Assembly (NCBI GenBank): GCA_017848115.1 | Contig: JAGAKZ010000036.1 | Span: 1-58,716, forward strand | Origin: Oscillospiraceae bacterium | Lineage (GTDB): Bacteria; Bacillota; Clostridia; Oscillospirales; Ruminococcaceae | Length of the DNA: 58,716 nt | Direction: 5' to 3' | In this document: positions 8,237 to 16,718 of the stretch, piece by piece | How positions within the stretch are numbered: the stretch's first letter is position 1 | Layout of the letters: each line of letters begins with the position of its first letter | Position numbers and translations under genes: made by a program | Notes under the pieces: generated by a model | What the model saw: the letters and a program-made list of their open reading frames with translations, nothing else | What the model was told of the DNA's origin: nothing | Database searches by the model: none

Positions 8237-11200
8237 TTAAAGTTCTGTATAAGTCAGGTTGATTATTGAAGGAACAAGTGCGTTGTCAGTAGCCTTAGCA
8301 AGATACATAGTGATATCCTCTTTGGTTATATTCTTCGAAACAGTTATATCTGCTGACAGATACAGAACATTATGAGGACCATAGCTCATATATGCATATG
8401 CATCAGAAATATCTTCGTGGTCCATAAGTATTTCTTCAAGTTTGTTGAGATCAAAGAAACGTCTCTTTGTAAGTCCCTCAGACATTACACATCTTCCGCT
8501 GTTTTCAAGGAAGTCAAGTGTGTTGTCACTCATGATTCTTGCAGTAACGCCGTCAACAGGTTCTCCGTTTGCATAAAGATTTCCCCATGCACCATAAGGC
8601 TGTTTGTGTCTGTCATCATCAAGAACAGAGATACTTGCGGAAAAATCATTCTGATGACCTTTGAGCATACTTATATCGGCAATACATTCATTAGGAATGT
8701 ATTCAAGCGGTACACATCTTCTGAGTTCTGATACTTTTTCAGTATTTAACATAGAAGAGAGTATAGCATTATATATATTTACAAATATTTCGAGTTGCTT
8801 CTGATCGTATCTTGTATCAAGGAATCTTAATTCATATTTGTATGTATCACGTATGTCCATAACAATGAAGTGGAACGGATATCCGTCAAGTTTCATCGGA
8901 ACTATCTGAACAGGTTCATTTCCTATGGTTGAAAATTCAAAAAGTTTTCCCTGGTACTGGAAGAACATTTCGTCTGCATGGAAAGTTGAAACATGATGTC
9001 TCATAGTATCGAGTATCTGTGTTGCACCGTTACGGAGCATTTCTGAAACTTTCTGAGTGTTGTCAAAAGTGTATCTGAAATTGTATGTTGAAAATACAGA
9101 ACCAACTGTTCTTGTCCAGCGACTGTCTGTTCTGCCACTGTGTATACTTGTACTGAGAGTATCTTTTCTGTTTGAGAAGATATTTATACAGTAGTTAAAT
9201 GCAGTAAGGAAAAATGTGTTTTCGGATATTGAGTGTTCTTTGCAGTAGCCTTTGAGTCTGTCAATATCAGTGAGTACACCTCTGAGTGTATAGTATTTTC
9301 CCTGATTAAAATCTTCATAACCTTTTTTATTGAGTATACTTCTGTCAAGTTTTAAGCCGTTCATAAGACTGCTAAGATATTCACTGCGTTTTACGGCAGT
9401 CTGAGAATTGCTTTCGGTTGTGTTTTCAAGAATAAGTTCATAGAAGTCATGTTTTTCCTTTTCAACAGTCTGACCGTTATAGAGTTTTTCAAGATCTTCT
9501 ATGATTATATCGAGGCTGTATCCGTCACTTATAATGTGTGCGATATCGATAAGGAGATACTTTGCAGATTCTGTTTTATAGATGCTGATATGATGGAGCG
9601 GTTCTCCCTTGGTGTAGTAGTAGTTTTTGGGAAGAGTTTTAAACTCTTTACCAAAGTCATCATCTGACATCTCAAAGATAGGAATATCAACAGTGAGATC
9701 ATCGTTTCTGATATTCATATATTTTTCGCCAACAGGTTCTATAACATTTTTGAGTATAGGGTGTATCTCGAAGAGCTGTTCGGCTGCTTTCTTCATACGT
9801 TCAAGGTCCACTGATTCTCCGAGTTTGAACATGATAGAAACGTTTGAAGTGGTAGCACCTTTAAGGATGTAAACAAAGAATTTCTGAAGATTTGTAAGTT
9901 CATATGACGGACGTGCGGAAAGGTCTGTTTTTTCCTGTTCTTTTTTGAGCGCAAAAAGATTTTCGAGCATAATGATCGTCGGGTTGCTTACAATGTCATC
10001 AAGACTTATATTTATATTGAGCTTTTCGGCAAGGTCAGTTACGAGCATAGTGCTTCCGAGAGAATCAAGTCCGGCTTCAAACAGATTGTTTTCGATTCCG
10101 AAGTTGCTGTGTCCGAGAATTGATTTTACAGAAGAGTAGATAAGTTTCTGTATGTAGTTTTCAGGAGATTTTATTGAAGAAACAGAACTTGAGAGTATGT
10201 CTTCAGGTTTGCATCTGCGATTTCTTTTTATCTTGTTTGTACCTGTTTTTTCAAATGGTGTTTTTCTTACAACAACACGCATTATTTTTTTATAGGACGG
10301 TACACCGGCATTTACTTTGTTTACAACATGATTTGTTGCAGCTACTACGTCTTTTATCATGTTTACATTTACATAAGTTTTATCCGGGAAGATTTCGGCA
10401 GTAATGATATTTTCATCACCGTGAACGAGACATTCCTGTATCAGCTGATGGTCAAGGAGTTTGTTTTCAAGCTGTTCAGGTGAAACATTTTCACCGTTTC
10501 CAAGTATTATGAGGTTTTTTATTCTTCCTGTGATATGAAGGAAGTTTTCACTGTCAACGTAGCCTAAGTCTCCTGTTCTGAGCCAGCCGTCTTCTGTTAT
10601 AACTTCAGCTGTCTTTTCAGGGTCATTGCAGTATCCCATCATTACAGACGGACTCTTTACCTGAAGTTCGCCGTTGACTATTCTTGTCTGGCAACGTTTG
10701 GCGATTCTTCCGGCAGTATAAGCTTTGTCAGGTCTGCTTGGGTCAGGTGTGGAAATAGTCGGTGAACACTCTGTCATACCGTATCCCTGACAGATAAGGA
10801 TCTTTGCTTCTTTATACTTGTGTACAAGTTCTTCGGGCAGATGTGCACCACCTGCATATATTCCCGTAAGTTTGCTACCGAAAACTTTGTCACGCAACTG
10901 TGCAACAGTCTTGTTTTCCTTTTGAGCAAGAATTTCAAGTTTTGTAAACAGTCCCTGTGCCACCATCGGAACGAGGTTAATGATGGTAGGTTCAAAAAGA
11001 AGTATATTCTGTGCAAGGTCTTTCATATCTCCGTTTATGCATACAGTACTTCCTGTAGCAAATGAAATAAGGAAATCTCCTTTGATGCAAAATGCGTGAT
11101 TTATCGGCAATATATTTAATTTTTTGCTGAATTTTTTGAACTCCGAATTGAATACATTATCTATGAGGTTTCCGTTAGAAAGCATAACGCCTTTTCCTTC

Positions 11201-11743
11201 ACCGGTTGTCCCTGATGTAAAGAGGATAAGAGCGCATTCTTCTTTTTTTGCATCAGATATTACGTCTGTTCCCGAATATTTTGAGCTTATTTCTTCACAC
11301 ATGGAGTTTTCGGGATCGTTCATGATCTTTATATCACTTAAAGTTGAACATCTGTCCAATACAGATTTTTCATTTATCGGAGTGTTTATATCGTAAAGAA
11401 GTATATCAGCTTCTGATTTGTTTATAACAGCACAGATAGTGTCTTCATCTGCCTGAACATCGATAGGGATCGATACACCTCCGCCACATACTACACCTAA
11501 CATGAGTTGCACATATTCAGGATTGTTTTTACCATAAAGAGCAACACGTATTTTATGCCCCTTCTTTTCGCTTTGTTCTTTTACCCAAGCTGTTGTTGCT
11601 TTACAGAACATGGAGAACTGTGTAAAAGTGATCTCCTCTATTTTTCCGTTTTTCAGATACTGCATATATGCAAGATCACCATATTCTACAGCAGACTGTT
11701 CGATAAGCTCGCTTACCGTTGAGATTGTTTCGTAACTAAGCAT
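8237..11743 (-). CDS. Stand-alone acyl-activating A-PCP-C assembly-line protein with a C-terminal adenylation-domain remnant
   Basis: This 1,168-residue protein has an AMP-forming ligase domain (about 8-525) with the P-loop LFTSGTTGEGKGVML, the GYGMTECSP motif, GDLGYVDSENFLHITGRIKN and a late Lys in TGTNKIKRN. It looks closer to fatty-acyl ligases than to amino-acid A domains. A carrier domain follows, with its Ser near residue 560 (FEAGLDSLGS), then a condensation domain (about 625-1030) whose HHxxxDG motif reads AHIISDG: the second, catalytic His is kept. The end (about 1030-1168) matches only the A6-like linker (VLDDDRHKQPYGAWGNLYANG) and the small C-terminal subdomain of an A domain. There is no thioesterase or reductase. 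The ATG at 11743 follows GAAAGGGAGA; a TTG at 11767 overlaps that site. Inferred role: acylation of an amine or amino acid on a carrier; the product is unknown. Confidence 0.8.
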   Translation of the reverse strand: MLSYETISTVSELIEQSAVEYGDLAYMQYLKNGKIEEITFTQFSMFCKATTAWVKEQSEKKGHKIRVALYGKNNPEYVQLMLGVVCGGGVSIPIDVQADEDTICAVINKSEADILLYDINTPINEKSVLDRCSTLSDIKIMNDPENSMCEEISSKYSGTDVISDAKKEECALILFTSGTTGEGKGVMLSNGNLIDNVFNSEFKKFSKKLNILPINHAFCIKGDFLISFATGSTVCINGDMKDLAQNILLFEPTIINLVPMVAQGLFTKLEILAQKENKTVAQLRDKVFGSKLTGIYAGGAHLPEELVHKYKEAKILICQGYGMTECSPTISTPDPSRPDKAYTAGRIAKRCQTRIVNGELQVKSPSVMMGYCNDPEKTAEVITEDGWLRTGDLGYVDSENFLHITGRIKNLIILGNGENVSPEQLENKLLDHQLIQECLVHGDENIITAEIFPDKTYVNVNMIKDVVAATNHVVNKVNAGVPSYKKIMRVVVRKTPFEKTGTNKIKRNRRCKPEDILSSSVSSIKSPENYIQKLIYSSVKSILGHSNFGIENNLFEAGLDSLGSTMLVTDLAEKLNINISLDDIVSNPTIIMLENLFALKKEQEKTDLSARPSYELTNLQKFFVYILKGATTSNVSIMFKLGESVDLERMKKAAEQLFEIHPILKNVIEPVGEKYMNIRNDDLTVDIPIFEMSDDDFGKEFKTLPKNYYYTKGEPLHHISIYKTESAKYLLIDIAHIISDGYSLDIIIEDLEKLYNGQTVEKEKHDFYELILENTTESNSQTAVKRSEYLSSLMNGLKLDRSILNKKGYEDFNQGKYYTLRGVLTDIDRLKGYCKEHSISENTFFLTAFNYCINIFSNRKDTLSTSIHSGRTDSRWTRTVGSVFSTYNFRYTFDNTQKVSEMLRNGATQILDTMRHHVSTFHADEMFFQYQGKLFEFSTIGNEPVQIVPMKLDGYPFHFIVMDIRDTYKYELRFLDTRYDQKQLEIFVNIYNAILSSMLNTEKVSELRRCVPLEYIPNECIADISMLKGHQNDFSASISVLDDDRHKQPYGAWGNLYANGEPVDGVTARIMSDNTLDFLENSGRCVMSEGLTKRRFFDLNKLEEILMDHEDISDAYAYMSYGPHNVLYLSADITVSKNITKEDITMYLAKATDNALVPSIINLTYTEL

Positions 11744-11819
11744 TAAATTCTCCCTTTCATAAAACAATTAATAATACTGATTTGATTAGCATTCAGTCTA
11801 AAATGAAAATCATGTCATT

Positions 11820-11848
11820 ATTATAACATTTATTTATTTCAAATTCAA
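11820..11848 (-). promoter_or_regulatory. Sigma-A promoter of the A-PCP-C gene
   Basis: Read on the minus strand, TTGAAT (11848-11843) and TATAAT (11825-11820) are 17 bases apart. The leader to the ATG would be about 70 bases. Confidence 0.65.
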
Positions 11849-11932
11849 CATTTTTTATATAAAAAATTATAAAACTGTCAGGTACGTGCTTTTAAAAGTT
11901 GTAAAACTATTATTTTTGTATATTAAAATTTC

Positions 11933-11961
11933 TTGCATTTAAAGTTGAAGTAGTGTATAAT
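11933..11961 (+). promoter_or_regulatory. Sigma-A promoter of glmM
   Basis: TTGCAT at 11933 and TATAAT at 11956 are separated by 17 bases. The ATG of glmM follows at 12030 after AAAGGAGAA. Confidence 0.65.
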
Positions 11962-12029
11962 AAAATTATCTGTTATCGTTAGATGAGTAATCTTATTTAA
12001 AATTTTTATATAAAGGAGAATCAGGTAAA

Positions 12030-13382
12030 ATGTCAAAATATTTCGGAACTGATGGTTTTCGTGGAGAAGCGAATAAAAATCTCACGGTAGATCATGCTTT
12101 CAGAGTAGGAAGATTTCTCGGCTGGTATTATGGCCGTGATTGTGAAAAGTGCAGAATAGTTATAGGTAAAGATACAAGAAGAAGTTCATACATGTTTGAA
12201 TATGCTCTTGCAGCAGGTATAACTGCTTCAGGTGCAGATGCGTATCTTCTTCATGTAACAACTACACCAAGTGTTGCATATATCACAAAGACTGATGGTT
12301 TTAACTGCGGTATAATGATTTCGGCAAGTCACAATCCTTATTATGATAATGGTATAAAAGTCATAAATGAAAAAGGTGAAAAGCTTGAAGACGCTGTTAT
12401 TGAAAAAATTGAAGAGTATATAGACAGCGATCCGGACAGTATACCTCTTGCAACAGGTGAAAAAATAGGAAGAACTGTTGACTACAGTGCAGGAAGAAAC
12501 AGATATGTAGGATTCCTTATCTCACTTTCAACACGTTCTTTTAAAAATATAAAAGTAGGAATAGACTGCTCAAACGGAAGTGCGTCTGCTATTGCCAAAA
12601 ATGTGTTTGATGCTCTTGGTGCTCAGACTTTTGTTATAAACAATACACCTGACGGAACAAATATCAACAATGACTGTGGTTCTACCCACCCCCAGCAACT
12701 TCAAAAATTTGTAGTTGATAATTCTCTGGATATAGGTTTTGCTTATGACGGCGATGCTGACAGATGTTTTGCAGTAGATGAAAACGGAAGACTTATAGAC
12801 GGCGATCTTATACTTTACGTATGCGGAAAATATCTCAAGGAAAAAGGTCAGCTTGATAAAAATACAGTTGTTACAACTATCATGTCAAATATCGGTCTTT
12901 ATAAAGCATTTGACAGTGAAGGAATATCCTATGAAAAAACAGCTGTAGGCGACAAGTATGTTTATGAAAATATGTCCGCAAACGGCTATAAACTCGGCGG
13001 TGAAGAATCAGGTCATATTATTTTCGGAAAATATGCTTCTACAGGTGACGGTATCCTTACTTCACTTATGATAATGGAAGCTGTTCTCGGTCAGAAATCA
13101 ACTCTTGCAAAACTTGCTGAACCGGTAAAAATCTATCCTCAGCTTCTTAAAAATGTAAGAGTTACAGATAAAAATGTTACAATGGAAGATGCTGATGTTC
13201 TCGAATCAGTGAAGAAGGCCGAGCAGGAACTCGGAAGCAACGGAAGAATACTTGTAAGAGGAAGCGGTACAGAGCCTCTGGTAAGAGTTATGGTTGAAGC
13301 AGAGTCGGACGAAGTATGTGAAAAGTATGTAAATTCTGTTATTGAAGTTATAAAGAATAAGGGGTATGCAGTTTCATCATGA
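12030..13382 (+). CDS. glmM: Phosphoglucosamine mutase GlmM
   Basis: This 450-residue enzyme converts glucosamine-6-phosphate to glucosamine-1-phosphate for cell wall precursor synthesis. It has full family length and all core motifs: the FGTDGFRG start, the active-site phosphoserine loop GIMISASHNPYYDNGIK, the metal loop AYDGDADRCFAVD, the sugar-binding GGEESGHIIF and the phosphate-binding GSGTEPLVRVM. Its stop overlaps the next gene (ATGA at 13379), so the zinc-ribbon membrane protein is translationally coupled to it. Confidence 0.97.
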   Translation: MSKYFGTDGFRGEANKNLTVDHAFRVGRFLGWYYGRDCEKCRIVIGKDTRRSSYMFEYALAAGITASGADAYLLHVTTTPSVAYITKTDGFNCGIMISASHNPYYDNGIKVINEKGEKLEDAVIEKIEEYIDSDPDSIPLATGEKIGRTVDYSAGRNRYVGFLISLSTRSFKNIKVGIDCSNGSASAIAKNVFDALGAQTFVINNTPDGTNINNDCGSTHPQQLQKFVVDNSLDIGFAYDGDADRCFAVDENGRLIDGDLILYVCGKYLKEKGQLDKNTVVTTIMSNIGLYKAFDSEGISYEKTAVGDKYVYENMSANGYKLGGEESGHIIFGKYASTGDGILTSLMIMEAVLGQKSTLAKLAEPVKIYPQLLKNVRVTDKNVTMEDADVLESVKKAEQELGSNGRILVRGSGTEPLVRVMVEAESDEVCEKYVNSVIEVIKNKGYAVSS

Positions 13383-14182
13383 AAAGAACTTGTAAACAGT
13401 GCGGAAAAGAATTTGTGATTTCCGGTTCGGAAATAAATTTTTATAAGAGTAAAAATTTAAGTATTCCGAAAAGATGCAAGGAGTGCAGAGATTCAAACAA
13501 GGGTAAGAATAATAAATCTGATAAAAAATCAGAAAACAATAATATTAAAAATACTAATACAAACATCGGTAAACCTCAGACAGAACCTAAAAACGATACT
13601 GCACAGAAAGTTGAACAGATCGTAACAACTGTTTCAGAAAAATCCGGAATAAAACTTCCCAAGTGGCTTATCGGCGGAGCTGTTGCGGTAATAGGTGTTG
13701 TCGGAGGAGCTTTAGGTTTATCAGGAATGGGTGACGGTCAAAATGATACTCCGTCACAGTCGGTATCGGTTACCACTGTAGCAGAGCAGACAACTACATA
13801 TGAAGAAACTAAAGCAGAAGAAACAAAAACAGAAAAAACCACTAAAAAAGAAACTGAAAAAGCTGTTGTTACAGAAGCAACCAAAAAAGAAGAAGCCGAC
13901 TACGATTCTCAGACAGCATACGAATTCAGAAACAGCGATCTTCTCATATCTCATTATGAAAAACACGGAATAGATATGGGATTTGCTTCAGCAGAAGAAT
14001 ATGAAGATGCCGCATCTGACGTTGTAAATTCTGAAGATGCTCTTTACAAAACTGAAAGCGAAGACGGTGATCATGTTTATTACATAGAGGAAACAAATGA
14101 AATTGTAGTTGTATCTGTTGATGGTTATATACGAACATACTTCAATCCAGCTGATGGCATGGAGTATTTTGAAAGACAGTAA
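13379..14182 (+). CDS. Membrane protein with N-terminal zinc ribbon and C-terminal BECR-like (toxin-type RNase fold) domain
   Basis: This 267-residue protein begins with a zinc ribbon (CKQCGKEF ... CKECRD, residues 4-40) of the probable zf-trcl type. A Lys/Asn-rich stretch follows, then one membrane helix (about 97-120, WLIGGAVAVIGVVGGALG) and a long Thr/Glu/Lys-rich linker. The C-terminal 80 residues (HYEKHGIDMG, SAEEYEDAA, then DGYIRTYFNP) resemble the end domains of polymorphic toxins and phage proteins with the Barnase/EndoU/Colicin/RelE (BECR) fold; His and Arg-Thr are candidate catalytic residues. The topology probably places the ribbon in the cytoplasm and the end domain outside. The start overlaps the glmM stop. 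The toxin-like reading comes from motif memory alone. Confidence 0.6.
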   Translation: MKRTCKQCGKEFVISGSEINFYKSKNLSIPKRCKECRDSNKGKNNKSDKKSENNNIKNTNTNIGKPQTEPKNDTAQKVEQIVTTVSEKSGIKLPKWLIGGAVAVIGVVGGALGLSGMGDGQNDTPSQSVSVTTVAEQTTTYEETKAEETKTEKTTKKETEKAVVTEATKKEEADYDSQTAYEFRNSDLLISHYEKHGIDMGFASAEEYEDAASDVVNSEDALYKTESEDGDHVYYIEETNEIVVVSVDGYIRTYFNPADGMEYFERQ

Positions 14183-14211
14183 GTAAAGTTTTGTAAAAAA
14201 CTGAATATTTT

Positions 14212-14242
14212 TTGATTCTCCGGATATTACTATTAGTATAAT
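14212..14242 (+). promoter_or_regulatory. Possible ldh promoter inside the terminator hairpin
   Basis: TTGATT at 14212 and TATAAT at 14237 are 19 bases apart, which is long. The -10 box lies in the loop of the hairpin at 14218-14254. A start near 14249 would leave a leader of only about 13 bases carrying GGAGG. Confidence 0.4.
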
Positions 14243-14261
14243 AGATATCCGGAGGTTTTTT
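14218..14261 (+). terminator. Hairpin terminator that also holds the ldh ribosome binding site
   Basis: Arms 14218-14227 and 14245-14254 form a perfect 10-base stem, followed by G and six T that run directly into the ldh ATG at 14262. The right arm contains the GGAG of the ldh ribosome binding site, so read-through transcripts would hide it. Confidence 0.7.
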
Positions 14262-15200
14262 ATGAATAAACAAAAATGTGCGATAATCGGTTGTGGATTT
14301 GTCGGTTCATCAATAGCTTTTAATCTTATGAACAGCGGAATGTTTTCTGAAATGGTGCTTATAGATGTATGCAAAGAAAAGGCGCAGGGAGAAGCTATGG
14401 ACTTAAATCATGGTATTTCTTTTACAAGTCCTATGAAAATATATTCGGGAGATTACAGTGACCTTGCTGACTGTTCTATCGTTATAATAACAGCAGGAGC
14501 AAATCAGAAGCCCGATGAAACACGTCTTGACCTTGTAAGTAAAAATATAGCCATATACAAGAAGATAATACCGCAGATAGTAGAGGTAAATAAAGAGTGC
14601 ATACTTCTGATAGTATCAAATCCTGTAGACATACTGACATATGCAGCAATAAAGATTTCAGGATTTGACAGTAGCAGAGTGATCGGTTCGGGTACGGTAC
14701 TCGATACTGCAAGGCTGAAGTATCTTTTAGGAGACCATCTCGGAGTTGACAACAGGTCGGTTCACGCATTTATAATCGGTGAACACGGTGACAGTGAACT
14801 TGCAGTATGGAGCAGTGCAAATGTTTCAGGCATAGATCTTGATGATTTCTGCGAGATTTCCGGAAAATGTCATGACAGTACATTCAGAAAACTTTTTGAA
14901 GAAGTACGTGACAGTGCTTATAGCGTAATAGAGAAAAAAGGCGCTACTTACTATGCAATAGCAATGGCAGTACGTCGTATAGTAAAAGCAATAATACGTG
15001 ACGAAAATTCAATAATGCCCGTATCATGCATGCCAAGAGGTCACTATGGTATAGATGATGTATGTATAGGTATCCCGGCAGTAGTCGGAGCAGGCGGAAT
15101 AAAAGAAATCCTTGACATACGCCTTGACGAGTCCGAAAACAAACAACTTGCAGAGTCGGTTATGAAGTTAAAAAGTGTTATTGCGGATATAGGTTTTTAA
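14262..15200 (+). CDS. ldh: L-lactate dehydrogenase
   Basis: This 312-residue NAD-dependent enzyme reduces pyruvate to lactate during fermentation. The dinucleotide fold opens with IIGCGFVGSSIAF. The substrate loop reads AGANQKPDETRLD, with the Gln typical of lactate rather than malate dehydrogenases. NPVDILTY and the catalytic His in IIGEHGDSE are present. The length is normal. GGAGG lies 7 bases before the ATG, inside a hairpin arm. Confidence 0.95.
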   Translation: MNKQKCAIIGCGFVGSSIAFNLMNSGMFSEMVLIDVCKEKAQGEAMDLNHGISFTSPMKIYSGDYSDLADCSIVIITAGANQKPDETRLDLVSKNIAIYKKIIPQIVEVNKECILLIVSNPVDILTYAAIKISGFDSSRVIGSGTVLDTARLKYLLGDHLGVDNRSVHAFIIGEHGDSELAVWSSANVSGIDLDDFCEISGKCHDSTFRKLFEEVRDSAYSVIEKKGATYYAIAMAVRRIVKAIIRDENSIMPVSCMPRGHYGIDDVCIGIPAVVGAGGIKEILDIRLDESENKQLAESVMKLKSVIADIGF

Positions 15201-15229
15201 AAATATTTTCAGTAAGTAATTTTATGCTA

Positions 15230-15268
15230 TCAAAGTAAATGCAACATTTCTTGTTGTGTTTACTTTGA
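15230..15268 (+). terminator. Hairpin after ldh
   Basis: An imperfect inverted repeat (TCAAAGTAAA ... TTTACTTTGA with an inner CAACA/TGTTG) lies 30 bases after the ldh stop. It has no good T run, so it could be a weak terminator or a leader element of the SUKH gene. Confidence 0.45.
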
Positions 15269-15300
15269 ATGTTATAAAATAGAAAGAGGTAAATCTGTCT

Positions 15301-15792
15301 ATGAATATTAAAGAACTAATTGATAAAATAAAAACTTTACCGGATTGTAAGGTGTATCCGCCAAATGGATTACCAAAGTTAGATAATACAAAGCACAAGT
15401 TACCCGATGATGTTATAGAATTTTATCAACATTGTGGAGGAGTTACGTTATTTAATTCAGAAAGTTACATATCAGATATTGTTTCACCCGATAAATTTAT
15501 ACTTGCAAATCCTGTTATCGTGGGTGAATTGTGTGAAGAAGATATTACATCAGAGTGGTATATTATTGTGAATGATGGAAACGGTGACTATCTGACAATT
15601 GATTTATCTGATGAGAGGTCCGGAAGATGTTATGACAGCTACTGGGACAGGCATGGTGTAGTCGGAGAATGTCCTATTATAGCCCGAACATTTACAGAGT
15701 TACTGGAAAATCTGGTGTTAAACAAAGGTGAACAATGTTATTGGTTAAGAGATGATTTTATAACTATAGGTGATGCTTATGATGATATTTGA
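15301..15792 (+). CDS. SMI1/KNR4 (SUKH) family protein
   Basis: This 163-residue soluble protein shows the SUKH pattern: KLPDDVIEFYQHCGGVTLF near the N-terminus, then a WYIIVNDGNGDYLTIDLS strand pair and a late FTELLENL helix. SUKH proteins are often immunity proteins of polymorphic toxin systems, though many are orphans. The ATG at 15301 follows AGAGGT. Here it sits 1.1 kb downstream of a gene with a toxin-like C-terminal domain, with ldh between them; a link is speculative. Confidence 0.75.
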   Translation: MNIKELIDKIKTLPDCKVYPPNGLPKLDNTKHKLPDDVIEFYQHCGGVTLFNSESYISDIVSPDKFILANPVIVGELCEEDITSEWYIIVNDGNGDYLTIDLSDERSGRCYDSYWDRHGVVGECPIIARTFTELLENLVLNKGEQCYWLRDDFITIGDAYDDI

Positions 15793-15875
15793 AAATTTTG
15801 AGGTACAATTGTTATAAAATCGATAGTGACTGGAATATTTCTTGGAAAATATATAATAATAACCCTACTATTTTA

Positions 15876-15904
15876 TTGACAAAAACGAAAATATATTATA
15901 TAAT
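15876..15904 (+). promoter_or_regulatory. Consensus sigma-A promoter of the Ter operon
   Basis: A perfect TTGACA (15876) and a perfect TATAAT (15899) are separated by 17 bases. It lies in the 261-base gap before the VWA gene and gives a leader of roughly 140 bases. The rest of the gap is AT-rich with nothing else recognised. Confidence 0.85.
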
Positions 15905-16053
15905 AAATAAAATTTGTTTTGAGTGTATTTTTATGTCTTGTTATCGGTTCGTAAAAACTGATTATCAGTTCATAAAATCAGCAAGAAAACAAGACAGGCA
16001 ATACACAAAAAAATAAAGGAAATATATAAGAAACAACAGGAGATGAATAGGGA

Positions 16054-16695
16054 ATGTCAGATTACACCAGAAGATTACCGGTTTATTTATTACTTGATAC
16101 ATCAGGTTCGATGAACGGAGAACCGATAGAAGCTGTGCGACAGGGTGTAAAAGCTTTGCTTATGGAACTCAGAAGTGATCCGCAGGCATTGGAAACAGCA
16201 TATTTATCGGTTATAACATTTGACAGTATTGCAAGACAGGTTTGTCCTCTTACAGAACTTATGGAGTTTGAAGAACCGGAACTTGAAGCAAGTGGTATAA
16301 CTTCACTTGGAGCGGCTTTAAGACTTCTTGCCGAATGTATCGAAGATGAAGTAAGAAAGACAGGTCCGAATCAGAAAGGCGACTGGAAACCGCTTGTTTT
16401 CATTCTTACAGATGGTACACCAACTGATGAATGGGAATCGGCAGTCAGAGAACTTAAAGCAGCAAAGCCTGCAAATATTATAGCTTGTGCGGCAGGTGCT
16501 CAGGCGGATACATCAGTTTTGAAGAAAATAACAGACAATGTACTTATGATGAACAGTCTTTCAGCAGGAGATCTGGCACAGTTCTTTGCATGGGTGTCAG
16601 GTTCGATAAAAATGTCTTCGGGCAGTGTGGACGCATTACCGGGACAGCCTATAGAATTGCCACCGCCACCGCAGGGATTTGTTATAGTTCCGTAA
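16054..16695 (+). CDS. VWA domain protein, TerY type
   Basis: This 213-residue protein is a single von Willebrand A domain. The metal site motif DTSGSMNGEP is near residues 15-24, a Thr/Ser loop follows (SGITSLGAAL), and the Asp of the third element is in FILTDGTPTDEW. TerY-type VWA proteins act with a PP2C phosphatase and a kinase as the TerY-P triad in Ter stress systems; those two genes follow directly. It has no signal peptide and is presumably cytoplasmic. The start follows AGGAGATGA. Confidence 0.88.
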   Translation: MSDYTRRLPVYLLLDTSGSMNGEPIEAVRQGVKALLMELRSDPQALETAYLSVITFDSIARQVCPLTELMEFEEPELEASGITSLGAALRLLAECIEDEVRKTGPNQKGDWKPLVFILTDGTPTDEWESAVRELKAAKPANIIACAAGAQADTSVLKKITDNVLMMNSLSAGDLAQFFAWVSGSIKMSSGSVDALPGQPIELPPPPQGFVIVP

Positions 16696-16718
16696 GTTTA
16701 TAAGTGGGTGAGCATAAG

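Noticed and set aside
13379-14182. Plain zinc-ribbon stress protein with no further domain
   Set aside because: The last 80 residues are conserved-looking and globular, unlike a simple tail.
15789-16016. Open frame of 75 codons between the SUKH and VWA genes
   Set aside because: It overlaps a perfect sigma-A promoter, is made of AT-rich low-complexity sequence and has no recognisable family.
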